A stretch of DNA of 30,218 nt, taken from IMG/VR virus record IMGVR_UViG_3300045999_003382, positions 1-30,218 of that record, one strand, 5' to 3'. This stretch comes from a virus. Shown here piece after piece: positions 17,200-23,460 of the stretch (the stretch's first letter is position 1; every line of letters starts with the position of its first letter). The translations under genes were made by a program, and so were the position numbers. The notes beneath the pieces are model-generated. The model saw nothing but the letters and a program-made list of their open reading frames with translations, was not told where the DNA came from and ran no database searches.

Positions 17200-17608
17200 G
17201 CTACTCCATCCGGCACTGCGCGATGAAGCAAACAAAATCTACGCGGACATCTGCGCAGCCATGCCTGATGGCGTGGTGTGTCGTTTTACGCATACCCTGC
17301 GCACCAAGGCAGAACAGGACGCGCTGCACGCACTCGGGCGAAGCAAGCCGGGCAAGGTGGTAACCAACGCACGCGGCGGTTTTTCGTTCCACAATTATGG
17401 CCTTGCCATCGACTTTGTGTTCATTGTAAATGGGCAAGTATCGTGGGCGGTAGATAAGAACTGGATGGCGGTAATTGCCATCTTTGAAAGCTACGGCTGG
17501 GAAAGCGGCCACCGCTGGAAGTTTCGCGATTCGCCGCACGTTCAAAAGACCTTTGGCAAAACCATCAGGCAGCTGCTGGAAAGCGGCAAACAATATCCGG
17601 AAATATGA
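17171..17608 (+). CDS. Endolysin, M15-family L-Ala-D-Glu or D-Ala-D-Ala peptidase
   Basis: This 145-residue enzyme should cut peptide bonds of host peptidoglycan. The zinc-site motifs are complete: SFHNYGLAID gives H74 and D81, and a DSPHVQ motif gives H123. The upstream THTLRTKAEQDALHALGR segment matches the M15 'R...eQ..LYaqGR' pattern. There is no signal peptide and no cell-wall-binding domain, so export relies on the holin. I chose ATG 17171 over TTG 17162 because the sequence MDKITLERIKLLHP starts like other M15 endolysins. It overlaps the next gene by ATGA at 17605-17608. VanY-type carboxypeptidase activity cannot be excluded. Confidence 0.92.
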   Translation: MDKITLERIKLLHPALRDEANKIYADICAAMPDGVVCRFTHTLRTKAEQDALHALGRSKPGKVVTNARGGFSFHNYGLAIDFVFIVNGQVSWAVDKNWMAVIAIFESYGWESGHRWKFRDSPHVQKTFGKTIRQLLESGKQYPEI

Positions 17609-18618
17609 ACCAACACCACATCCAAGCGCAGCGCAGAATGGCAATTTATGAGCAACACCGCGAGGAACTGGAAGCCATGCCAAAGCGCACTGCGGGACGG
17701 TGGCTGTCAATGAATTATCCCCGTGAGTTTGGAAACCTCGAAGCAGGGCGGGATTTCATCCGATCCATCAATGGCGCGCGTGGCAAAAAGTCAAAACAAT
17801 ACTTGGGAATGAAAACCATAGAAAACAAATCCACCATCGCTGAAGGGCTGGCGAAGCTGCGCGCCTTCGAGGAAAACAAGGCGCAACCTATTGTGCTTAC
17901 CGATTGTGAAATTCTGGTTCTGTCCGACATTCACTTGCCCTTCCATGACCTGCAATCGCTGACCGCGGCCATAGAATACGGCGAAGCACGGCAGCCGGAT
18001 GTTGTGTTGCTAAATGGTGACATCCTCGATTGTTATGACATCAGCCGCTTCATGAAGGAGCAAGACCGCCCGACCATCACTGATGAAATCGCGATGGGTA
18101 TTGAGTTTCTGGAATTGCTCAGGCAGGCGTTCCCAAATGCCCGAATCATTTACAAACTTGGCAACCACGAAGAGCGGATGAGGCACTATATTTTAAAGAA
18201 TGCGCCGCAATTTGGCAACCTCAAGGCATTGGAATTTGAAAGCCTGCTGCAATTTGAGCGGCTGGGGATTGAGCGCGTGAACAGGGAAATCATCAAAGCG
18301 GGAAAGCTGAACATCCTGCACGGTCATGAGATGGGCGAAAGCGTATTTTCACCCGTGAACCCTGCCCGGGGTTATTTCCTCAAGGCAAAGGCTAATACAT
18401 TGGTCGGGCATTATCACCAATCCTCACATCATTCAGAGGGCGATTTGAACGGCAACAAGGTAGGCGTATGGTCAACGGGTTGCCTATGTTCACTTTCTCC
18501 CGAGTATCGGCCCTTCGCATACACAAAGTGGAAGCACGGCTTTGCCTATGTCACGGTAGAGGCTGATGGAACTTTTCAGGTAGAAAATAAAGAGATAATA
18601 GATGGACGCATTTTCTGA
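17605..18618 (+). CDS. Calcineurin-like metallophosphoesterase
   Basis: The 337-residue protein has all five metal-site motifs of the family: SDIH (D108, H110), NGD (138-139), GNHE (186-189), HGH (239-241) and GHYH (268-271). The substrate is unknown; members cleave nucleic acids, nucleotides or phosphoproteins. About 95 residues of charged helical sequence precede the catalytic domain, including a segment with a GRWLSMNYPREF patch that could be a DNA- or partner-binding part. Such genes recur in Bacteroidota phages near lysis genes. It follows the endolysin by ATGA, yet its role is not obviously lytic. Nucleotide salvage, host nucleic-acid damage or anti-defence are all possible. Confidence 0.9.
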   Translation: MNQHHIQAQRRMAIYEQHREELEAMPKRTAGRWLSMNYPREFGNLEAGRDFIRSINGARGKKSKQYLGMKTIENKSTIAEGLAKLRAFEENKAQPIVLTDCEILVLSDIHLPFHDLQSLTAAIEYGEARQPDVVLLNGDILDCYDISRFMKEQDRPTITDEIAMGIEFLELLRQAFPNARIIYKLGNHEERMRHYILKNAPQFGNLKALEFESLLQFERLGIERVNREIIKAGKLNILHGHEMGESVFSPVNPARGYFLKAKANTLVGHYHQSSHHSEGDLNGNKVGVWSTGCLCSLSPEYRPFAYTKWKHGFAYVTVEADGTFQVENKEIIDGRIF

Positions 18619-18826
18619 CCTTTCGGCGATTGTAACCATCAATCACGGCGGGCACGGTGCAAGCGCGGTAATCAAAGCACCTGCCTTTGCAGATGAGGTG
18701 GTTCGGGCGTTCTTCGCGCAGGCTATTGCGGTGGGGTTTCATTCTGATAATCTGCTCAACGCGATGGAGAATTTATTAGATGAGTTCCGCGGCCCTGTAA
18801 TCATGGAAATTAAAGATGGTGATTAA
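18602..18826 (+). CDS. Small acidic protein, function unknown
   Basis: This 74-residue protein overlaps the phosphoesterase by 17 bases. It reads MDAFSDLSAIVTINHGGHGAS, then a helical segment with VVRAFFAQAIAVGFH and NLLNAMENLLDE, and an acidic end. I do not recognise a family. A HGGHG loop and the two helices hint at a compact domain. Its coupling to the phosphoesterase suggests a shared job, though nothing in the sequence proves it. Confidence 0.6.
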   Translation: MDAFSDLSAIVTINHGGHGASAVIKAPAFADEVVRAFFAQAIAVGFHSDNLLNAMENLLDEFRGPVIMEIKDGD

Positions 18827-18827
18827 T

Positions 18828-18844
18828 TATCTTTGCCGCACACC
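18828..18844 (+). promoter_or_regulatory. Possible promoter -7 box before PAPS-reductase gene
   Basis: TATCTTTG at 18828-18835 fits the Bacteroidota -7 consensus TAnnTTTG, and lies in an 18-base gap directly before ATG 18845. No TTTG or TTG at the expected -33 distance was found, so the call is weak. A start at this point would leave almost no leader. Confidence 0.25.
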
Positions 18845-19627
18845 ATGCACGCAAACGTAATTCAATTTTCAGGAGGGCGAACATCGGCCTACATGACACA
18901 CAGGCTAATAACTGAACAGCCGGGCGAATACCTTGTGCTGTTCCAGAACACTGGAAAAGAAATGCCTCAGACATTGGATTTTATCAATGAATGCGACAAA
19001 CGATGGGGCCTGAATATTGTGTGGTTAGAATACAGATACGGCAATAATTTTGAAGTGGTAAACTACCACACCGCCAGCCGTGATGGGCGGCCATTTGCAG
19101 AACTTATTGCGCACAAAAAGCACTTTTTGCCCAATCGAATGACGCGTTATTGCACGGATCAAATGAAAATTCAAACAGCGCGGCGGTACTTGCAAAGCAT
19201 TGGCGTTCAGGAATGGGATTCATTTATAGGCATTCGATACGATGAGCCACGCCGCTGGGGGAAATTGGCGAACCATCCTGAATACATGACACCGATTTAC
19301 CCTTTGGTGCATTGGCGAGTGTCTAAAAAGGATGTGTTGGAATTTTGGGCGAAGCAGGATTTTGATTTGCAATTAAAAGAACCTTATGGTAACTGCGATT
19401 TGTGTTTCCTAAAAGGCAAGGGTAAACTTTCCACTATTGCCCGTGAACGTCCAGACCTCTTCGCATGGTGGGAAAAATTTGAGCAAGACCAATCAGGAGG
19501 ATATGAAAGAACAAAAGGAGGTTTTAAGGAGGGCATAACCTACCGCCAAATCCGCGAAGTTGCTGAAATCAGTCCGCAGTTATTTGACAACGACCCATCG
19601 TTTGAATGTTTCTGCAACACGGATTAA
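18845..19627 (+). CDS. PAPS reductase / ATP-pyrophosphatase family protein
   Basis: This 260-residue protein has the PP-loop SGGRTSAYM (S9-G10-G11...) of the PAPS-reductase/adenylyl-transfer superfamily near its N terminus, then VLFQNTGKEMPQTLDF. Five cysteines are notable: C103 (RYCTDQMK), C184 and C187 (NCDLCFLKGKGK), C255 and C257 (ECFCNTD). Three or four of them could hold an iron-sulfur cluster, as in thiolation enzymes of this superfamily. I chose ATG 18845 over TTG 18833. Phage members are widespread but their substrate is unknown; sulfur transfer to nucleic acid or sulfate metabolism are options. No DNA phosphorothioation genes (DndD, DndE) accompany it. Confidence 0.83.
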   Translation: MHANVIQFSGGRTSAYMTHRLITEQPGEYLVLFQNTGKEMPQTLDFINECDKRWGLNIVWLEYRYGNNFEVVNYHTASRDGRPFAELIAHKKHFLPNRMTRYCTDQMKIQTARRYLQSIGVQEWDSFIGIRYDEPRRWGKLANHPEYMTPIYPLVHWRVSKKDVLEFWAKQDFDLQLKEPYGNCDLCFLKGKGKLSTIARERPDLFAWWEKFEQDQSGGYERTKGGFKEGITYRQIREVAEISPQLFDNDPSFECFCNTD

Positions 19628-19629
19628 CT

Positions 19630-20055
19630 ATGAAAAACAATAAAGGCTGCGGCGCACACATCGCATATGCAGGGCTTGCCATCATTGCCCTGCTGCTGTG
19701 TTCCTGTTGGACACCTAAGAGATGCAACCGTGCGCTGCTACGCTGCGGCATTGTTTCCGATACCGTGCAGGTGTGGGATTCGATCTACATGGAGCGCACA
19801 ATTACCGATACCCTGCTGCGGTGGGATTCCCTGCGGTTGCATGACACGGTAACCATAGAACAGGACAGGGTAAGAGTTAAGATTGTGCGCCTACCAGGTG
19901 AGCGGCTGTTCGTGCAGGGCGAATGCAAAGACACGGTGATTAGGTACGTGCGCCAGGTGGTCAACGCGGTGAAGAAGCAGCGATTTATTCCCGTGTGGGC
20001 ATGGGTCGTTATGTTTCTGCTGCTGATGTTCGCCATCCGCAAGAGAAATTCATAA
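19630..20055 (+). CDS. Probable unimolecular spanin (lipoprotein with C-terminal TM)
   Basis: This 141-residue protein has both marks of a u-spanin. The N terminus is a short signal peptide (HIAYAGLAIIALLLCSC) with a lipobox LCSC and lipidation at C26. The C terminus has one transmembrane segment (PVWAWVVMFLLLMFAI, about 119-136) followed by a basic end. Between them is a beta-like linker with WDSIYME, HDTVTIE and RVRVKIVR segments. Such a protein would tether outer and inner membranes and fuse them at lysis, so the host should be diderm. I chose ATG 19630 over the in-frame ATG 19606, since only the former places the signal at the N terminus. It follows the PAPS-reductase gene by two bases. 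Confidence 0.74.
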   Translation: MKNNKGCGAHIAYAGLAIIALLLCSCWTPKRCNRALLRCGIVSDTVQVWDSIYMERTITDTLLRWDSLRLHDTVTIEQDRVRVKIVRLPGERLFVQGECKDTVIRYVRQVVNAVKKQRFIPVWAWVVMFLLLMFAIRKRNS

Positions 20056-20116
20056 TTTTTTTTCATCCGTAACGCGCTGACAGTCAATGAGTTAGCGTTC
20101 AGCCGCAAAAATAATT

Positions 20117-20137
20117 CACTTTTTTTGTGCAAAAGTG
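20117..20137 (+). repeat. Inverted repeat beside the early promoter
   Basis: cactttt (20117-20123) pairs perfectly with aaaagtg (20131-20137) across seven bases, ending one base before the -33 box. It may be an operator for a phage or host regulator. It is not followed by a T tract in the right place for a terminator. Confidence 0.4.
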
Positions 20138-20168
20138 CTTGCCAATGTGGAAAAGCGTAGTATATTTG
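20138..20168 (+). promoter_or_regulatory. Bacteroidota-type promoter, TTG-N19-TATATTTG
   Basis: TTG (20139-20141) and TATATTTG (20161-20168) are separated by 19 bases, matching the -33/-7 spacing and TAnnTTTG consensus of Bacteroidota housekeeping sigma factor. It stands alone in the only sizeable gap between lysis and replication genes. Transcription would start around 20175, giving a leader of about 14 bases before ATG 20189. This is the best promoter in the window and the main sign of host phylum. Confidence 0.7.
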
Positions 20169-20188
20169 TATTACCAATTAGCACAGAC

Positions 20189-20404
20189 ATGACACACACA
20201 ATCAAGACAGGCGCAACAATCACAGCACGTTCAATAGGTGATTGGGATTGCATTTTCACCGCTAAAGTATTGGAGCGCAAAGGACAATTTGCTACAATCA
20301 AAATTCAGGGCGCAGTGGTACGCAAAAAAGTTCAGAAAGACAGGGAAGGCAATGAATATGTAATGGCCCTCGGGAATTATTCTATGGCCCCAGCGTTTAA
20401 GTAA
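20189..20404 (+). CDS. Small first protein of early operon, function unknown
   Basis: This 71-residue protein begins at ATG 20189, the first ATG after the promoter; the frame extends further upstream but would cross the promoter. It reads MTHTIKTGATITARSIGDWD, then strands with CIFTAKVLERKGQFATIKIQG and a basic loop VRKKVQKDREGNEYVMALGN. The strand-rich, basic sequence suggests a small OB- or SH3-like fold. No family is recognised. It shares one base with the following gene (TAATG). Confidence 0.65.
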   Translation: MTHTIKTGATITARSIGDWDCIFTAKVLERKGQFATIKIQGAVVRKKVQKDREGNEYVMALGNYSMAPAFK

Positions 20405-20568
20405 TGAACATCATGACCGACTACAACACATGGATTGCACACATACGCGCAGAGCGTAGGAAGTGCGCGGAAAAGCTGGCGCAGTATGGTGATAAGCCGG
20501 TTGTGAGCGCACAGGAGCGGAAACGCATAGAAGAAAAAACAAGAGTAACAATTCACACTAATATATAA
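20404..20568 (+). CDS. Very small basic protein, function unknown
   Basis: A 54-residue frame starts at ATG 20404 on the stop of the previous gene (TAATG) and ends at TAA 20568, four bases before the next ATG. The product is charged and helical ([20 protein letters not shown], then [15 protein letters not shown]). Tight coupling on both sides supports it as real. A second ATG at 20413 is an alternative start. No family is recognised. Confidence 0.5.
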   Translation: MNIMTDYNTWIAHIRAERRKCAEKLAQYGDKPVVSAQERKRIEEKTRVTIHTNI

Positions 20569-20572
20569 AACC

Positions 20573-21025
20573 ATGAACACCGAACAACTGCAACACACAC
20601 TTGAGAAAAACAAGTTATGGCTGCGCGATAAAGGGGGCCAAAGAGCCGACCTGCGCGGAGCCAACCTGTACGGAGCCAACCTGTACCGAGCCGACCTGTA
20701 CCGAGCCGACCTGAGCGAAGCCGACCTGAGCGAAGCCGACCTGCGCGGAGCCAACCTGTACGGAGCCAACCTGTGCGGAAGTGACTTGCGCGGAGCTAAC
20801 CTGTGCGGAAGTGACTTGCGCGGAGCTAAAGGAATAATGCAATTCGGCCCAATGCCAACGAGCGGACGGATTATTTACGCAGTCCGCCATGACAGCGGAT
20901 GGATGGTACAGGCTGGATGCTTCTGGGGAAATCTTGACGAATTGGAAACAGCCGTTAAGGCAAAGCACAACTGCCCAATGTACTTGGAAATTATTCAACT
21001 ATTAAGAAACACAACTAACCAATAA
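20573..21025 (+). CDS. Pentapeptide-repeat protein
   Basis: The 150-residue protein has twelve perfect pentapeptides at residues 25-84 ([25 protein letters not shown] and so on), enough for three turns of a right-handed quadrilateral beta-helix. A basic 24-residue N-terminal lead and a 65-residue C-terminal domain ([33 protein letters not shown]) complete it. That tail is typical of phage members. Some pentapeptide proteins mimic DNA and inhibit gyrase, so an early role in host takeover is imaginable, but it is not shown here. The repeat array is also visible as a 15-bp DNA period. Confidence 0.88.
   Translation: MNTEQLQHTLEKNKLWLRDKGGQRADLRGANLYGANLYRADLYRADLSEADLSEADLRGANLYGANLCGSDLRGANLCGSDLRGAKGIMQFGPMPTSGRIIYAVRHDSGWMVQAGCFWGNLDELETAVKAKHNCPMYLEIIQLLRNTTNQ
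20645..20829 (+). repeat. 15-bp tandem coding repeats, with a perfect 30-bp duplication
   Basis: The pentapeptide region repeats with a 15-bp period, built from words such as gccaacctgtacgga and gccgacctgagcgaa. The last two 30-bp units (20771-20799 and 20801-20829) are identical, a sign of recent slippage or unequal exchange. Copy number may vary between isolates. The long minus-strand frames across it are mirror translations of the same repeat. Confidence 0.8.
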
Positions 21026-21030
21026 AACCA

Positions 21031-21330
21031 ATGAACACAATCAAAATCAAACAGAAGGTCGAAACCTTCTCAGAAATTCAGCTGCCGTATTTCGGCAAAA
21101 CAGACACCGCCTACATCTGCATTACTGGTAAAGATAAGTATGGGTATTTGCAAGGTATGACTGTTTGGCCAAAATGGCCAAAAATTAGTACGGCAATTCT
21201 CGAAATACTTTTCCATGAATCAAAACCTTGCAGCCCCGCTGAATTTGCGGCTGCTTTTGAAGAAGCGCACCACAACCTCAGGGCGGAATACGAAGCAATC
21301 ATTGAAGCGCAGGAGGGCGAAAGAAAATGA
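21031..21330 (+). CDS. Hypothetical early protein
   Basis: This 99-residue protein begins MNTIKIKQKVETFSEIQLPYF with two amphipathic strands, has a central GKDKYGYLQGMTVWPKWPK segment encoded by a short tandem 9-bp repeat (tggccaaaa twice near 21166-21184), and ends in a charged helix (AAAFEEAHHNLRAEYEAIIE). I recognise no family. It lies in a run of small early genes and couples to the next by ATGA at 21327-21330. Confidence 0.65.
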   Translation: MNTIKIKQKVETFSEIQLPYFGKTDTAYICITGKDKYGYLQGMTVWPKWPKISTAILEILFHESKPCSPAEFAAAFEEAHHNLRAEYEAIIEAQEGERK

Positions 21331-21707
21331 ATTGGTACGTAGGACAGCCGGTGTATTGCCTGCAAAATGGGGAAGGGGTAATAATGGATACCAAAAATAA
21401 TGCACCATATCCAATCAGGGTAAAATTTAATGGATGCGAATCAACCTACACTGAACTTGGAAAATTGTTTCTAAATAACGAGACCCCCATGCTTTATCCT
21501 GAAAAGCCCGAAATCATCCTTCCCAAGTGGCAGCCGAAACCGGGTCAGTGGTGTTGGTTTTGGAATGAAAAACATACTATTGCAACACTTGCAAAATTTA
21601 TGGAAATGGATAAGCATCTGTATTTAGATATTCGTCGTGTGAGCTGGGATTGTTGCGCCCCATTCGTCGGCGAACTGCCGCCACATCTGAAGGAGGTGCG
21701 GCCATGA
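21327..21707 (+). CDS. Hypothetical early protein, strand-rich
   Basis: This 126-residue protein opens with MNWYVGQPVYCLQNGEGVIMD, then YPIRVKFNGCESTYTELG, a pattern like small phage proteins with an SH3-like first domain ('vgd.VyC...G.G.V....yPi.V.F'). A second part follows after a proline-rich linker (PKPGQWCWFWNEKHTIATL). No catalytic motif is visible. Its Trp, Cys and Tyr content suggests a folded two-domain protein. It couples to neighbours by ATGA on both sides. Confidence 0.7.
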   Translation: MNWYVGQPVYCLQNGEGVIMDTKNNAPYPIRVKFNGCESTYTELGKLFLNNETPMLYPEKPEIILPKWQPKPGQWCWFWNEKHTIATLAKFMEMDKHLYLDIRRVSWDCCAPFVGELPPHLKEVRP

Positions 21708-21979
21708 AGCACACGAAAGAACCTTGGGTTTTGCGCGGAGTGAACATCGACAGCGATAACAGCGATGTGTCGGTGGGCTGCTGCTACAAAACGCACAGCG
21801 TAGGTCAAACTCCGAAATCCGCACTCGCAAATGCAAAGCGCATCATTTCCTGTGTAAACGCCTGCGCAGGAATGGAAGAACCTGCTATGGAAATCCCAGC
21901 ACTTAAGGCTGAAGTTGAAAGGCTGCGCGACGCATTGAGCAAGGCGCACGATATAATTGCGAAAGGAGGAAAGCAATGA
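21704..21979 (+). CDS. Small phage protein with NAR-type helix (HTPGPW-like)
   Basis: The 91-residue protein begins MKHTKEPWVLRGVNIDSD and has the ANAKRIISCVNACAGME segment. This is the plan of common phage proteins that start 'HTPGPW' and contain 'aNA.lIaaaPdLl'. A Glu/Lys-rich coiled-coil end follows (ALKAEVERLRDALSKAHD). Function is unknown. I chose ATG 21704, which overlaps the previous stop by ATGA and has aaggagg at 21690-21696; the frame extends upstream to 21650 but without support. Confidence 0.75.
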   Translation: MKHTKEPWVLRGVNIDSDNSDVSVGCCYKTHSVGQTPKSALANAKRIISCVNACAGMEEPAMEIPALKAEVERLRDALSKAHDIIAKGGKQ

Positions 21980-22269
21980 AGAGTTTTTTAAAATGGATTG
22001 GCAATGAGCGCAAATCTGATAAAAAAGGATTGCTCATTGGATTAGTCACAAAACGCGATGTTTACGAATTAGGGCGAAAAGTTGAATCCTATGATGAACT
22101 CATTAAGTCATTGCGCTCAATCATTGCATTGCAGGGCTTAACAAATCGACAAAGAGAAGTAGCTTTTCACATGTCGCGAAAAATTGCCATTGATGCAATA
22201 CGTCATGCTGAAGAATTGCAAGTAAATGTAAATCGAATTTTAAAGGAAGAGGAGGGAGGCAAGTCATGA
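21976..22269 (+). CDS. Small basic helical protein, function unknown
   Basis: This 97-residue protein is lysine- and leucine-rich. The first part (MKSFLKWIGNERKSDKKG) is basic and the rest is helical (ESYDELIKSLRSIIALQG, then RQREVAFHMSRKIAIDAIRH). Base composition here is visibly more AT-rich than in the flanking genes, which hints at separate ancestry. Overlaps by ATGA join it to both sides. Confidence 0.65.
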   Translation: MKSFLKWIGNERKSDKKGLLIGLVTKRDVYELGRKVESYDELIKSLRSIIALQGLTNRQREVAFHMSRKIAIDAIRHAEELQVNVNRILKEEEGGKS

Positions 22270-22517
22270 TTTACACATTAATATGCGTGGCCATAGTGAG
22301 CGCGTGCTTCGGAGTGATTTTCGGCGAAGATTTTAAGCGGAAGCTGTGCCGCCATCGCGGCGGGCGGATGCCAATTGGAACACCGGTTAGGTATCGCGGG
22401 AAAGACACGACCGTAATGGCCTACCGATGGAAACGAAACAACTGGTACTACCTGCTGCACGGCGAATATGGCTGGAAACCAGGGTGGATGGTCAAAGAAA
22501 GGAGGGCTGAGGGATGA
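22266..22517 (+). CDS. Small membrane-anchored protein
   Basis: This 83-residue protein has one N-terminal hydrophobic segment (IYTLICVAIVSACFGVIFG, residues 2-20), then a basic cytosolic-looking segment and a strand-rich tail with YRGKDTTVMAYRWKRNN and a YGWKPGWMV motif. Nothing says whether it is secreted or inner-membrane; the anchor looks non-cleaved. It overlaps both neighbours by ATGA. It might act in early takeover or superinfection exclusion, which is a guess from topology only. Confidence 0.65.
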   Translation: MIYTLICVAIVSACFGVIFGEDFKRKLCRHRGGRMPIGTPVRYRGKDTTVMAYRWKRNNWYYLLHGEYGWKPGWMVKERRAEG

Positions 22518-22903
22518 ACCTTCGGAGATTCGATTGCCAAGAAGCCGAAGCAATACGTCGCGAGGTGGCTAACGTGTGGCGCGTGGATATGGATCTGCAC
22601 ACTACGCGGCGCAGGGACAATGACACGGCGCAGGCACGCATGACATACATCTACCTGCTTAGAAAGTACATCGGCGGCAGTTACGTTGAATTGGCTCACC
22701 ATTGCCGGCGCGATCATTCGACCATGATAAACGCCATTAACGTGGTCGAGCGCGATGTATTGTTCAACAAGCCATTTGCCCGGCGGCTGGAAAAGCTGGA
22801 GCAATTCAGCGAGGCGATTGTGAGTGGTTTTTATTCAGCGGCTGGCATGATGACCGTTGCCTTTGGGAAGAAAACAGGTAACGAAGTGGAGGGCTGGTTA
22901 TGA
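22514..22903 (+). CDS. DnaA domain IV-like DNA-binding protein
   Basis: This 129-residue protein contains a segment that matches the DNA-binding domain of bacterial DnaA. ARMTYIYLLRKYIGGSYVEL is followed by a helix-turn-helix with the signature RRDHSTMINAI (65-75), equivalent to the 'RDHSTVLHAI' DnaA signature. There is no AAA+ ATPase domain, so it cannot remodel origin DNA alone. It could recognise DnaA boxes or an equivalent phage site, recruiting or blocking host initiation. It precedes the SSB-like, nuclease and helicase genes and overlaps neighbours by ATGA. TrpR-type repressors share part of this fold, so a regulatory role remains possible. Confidence 0.76.
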   Translation: MNLRRFDCQEAEAIRREVANVWRVDMDLHTTRRRDNDTAQARMTYIYLLRKYIGGSYVELAHHCRRDHSTMINAINVVERDVLFNKPFARRLEKLEQFSEAIVSGFYSAAGMMTVAFGKKTGNEVEGWL

Positions 22904-23460
22904 TCAATGAAAATTGGCAACAGGGATTTTACCTGGTGGGTAGTGAGGTGGTGCAGGTGTATTGCGGAGATGATAGCGATAGGATTTTTGTACACTTGCC
23001 CGTCAGCTGGCCGCGTGGTTCGTGGAAACCTCAGCAGTCGTGCGCCGTGGATTTTATGGTAGACCATAAGGGCAGGGTGACGCACATGAGGAACGCGGTG
23101 AGTAAAGAATATTTGACCCATTGGCCGGAGGTGGAAGAAAAACCGGAGGCGAAGGCAGAACAAGTGCGCGAAGAATACACTGGCGGTTCATCAAGTTACT
23201 ACACGGTAGAAATCAAGAATCCAACAACACATGGCAACACTCCATACATGGCCGAATGCAATGACATTATAGAAGCATTGCAGATGGACTTTGCCGAAGG
23301 CAATGCATTCAAAGCCATTTGGCGCAGCTGCGCCGCAAGGCTTGGAAAACAGAAAAAAGGCCACAATTCACAATATGATTGGGAGAAAGTGAAATTTTTT
23401 GCAGAACGAAAATTGACCGAAAAACAAGACAAAACAAGCAAAATTCAAACAAATGACTAA
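22900..23460 (+). CDS. Protein with DUF3310-like C-terminal region
   Basis: The 186-residue protein has a strand-rich N-terminal part (NWQQGFYLVGSEVVQVYCGD, then IFVHLPVSWPRGSW). A charged linker with EEKPEAKAEQ follows. The C-terminal region has the segment DIIEALQMDFAEGNAFKAIWR and then KVKFFAERKL. That segment resembles DUF3310/SaV-like phage proteins ('iD.i.....f..GNa.KYlwR....K...edL.KA.wYl'). Those are nucleotide-metabolism-associated by context, without a firm activity. It overlaps the next gene by eight bases. The assignment rests on a short pattern. Confidence 0.55.
   Translation: MINENWQQGFYLVGSEVVQVYCGDDSDRIFVHLPVSWPRGSWKPQQSCAVDFMVDHKGRVTHMRNAVSKEYLTHWPEVEEKPEAKAEQVREEYTGGSSSYYTVEIKNPTTHGNTPYMAECNDIIEALQMDFAEGNAFKAIWRSCAARLGKQKKGHNSQYDWEKVKFFAERKLTEKQDKTSKIQTND

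Larger units (their letters stand above)
20056..20188 (+). promoter_or_regulatory. Regulatory gap between late and early gene blocks
   Basis: This 133-base gap holds a T-rich run right after the spanin stop (20057-20063). It also holds an imperfect hairpin with an 8-bp stem including G·T pairs (20074-20081 with 20091-20098, 9-base loop) containing gtcaatga. Further in are a perfect 7-bp inverted repeat (20117-20123 with 20131-20137) and the promoter. No strong U-tailed terminator is seen. The layout suggests an operator-promoter block that starts the early operon. A repressor or activator target is inference. Confidence 0.6.

Noticed and set aside
20057-20098. Intrinsic terminator after the spanin gene
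   Set aside because: The T run comes before the hairpin instead of after it, so it cannot work as a + strand terminator; the minus strand has no gene to terminate.
20377-20998. Long minus-strand frames rich in [10 protein letters not shown] and RSAR/LAPYR repeats
   Set aside because: They are the mirror translation of the pentapeptide DNA repeats on the + strand; no start context or plausible protein outside the repeat.
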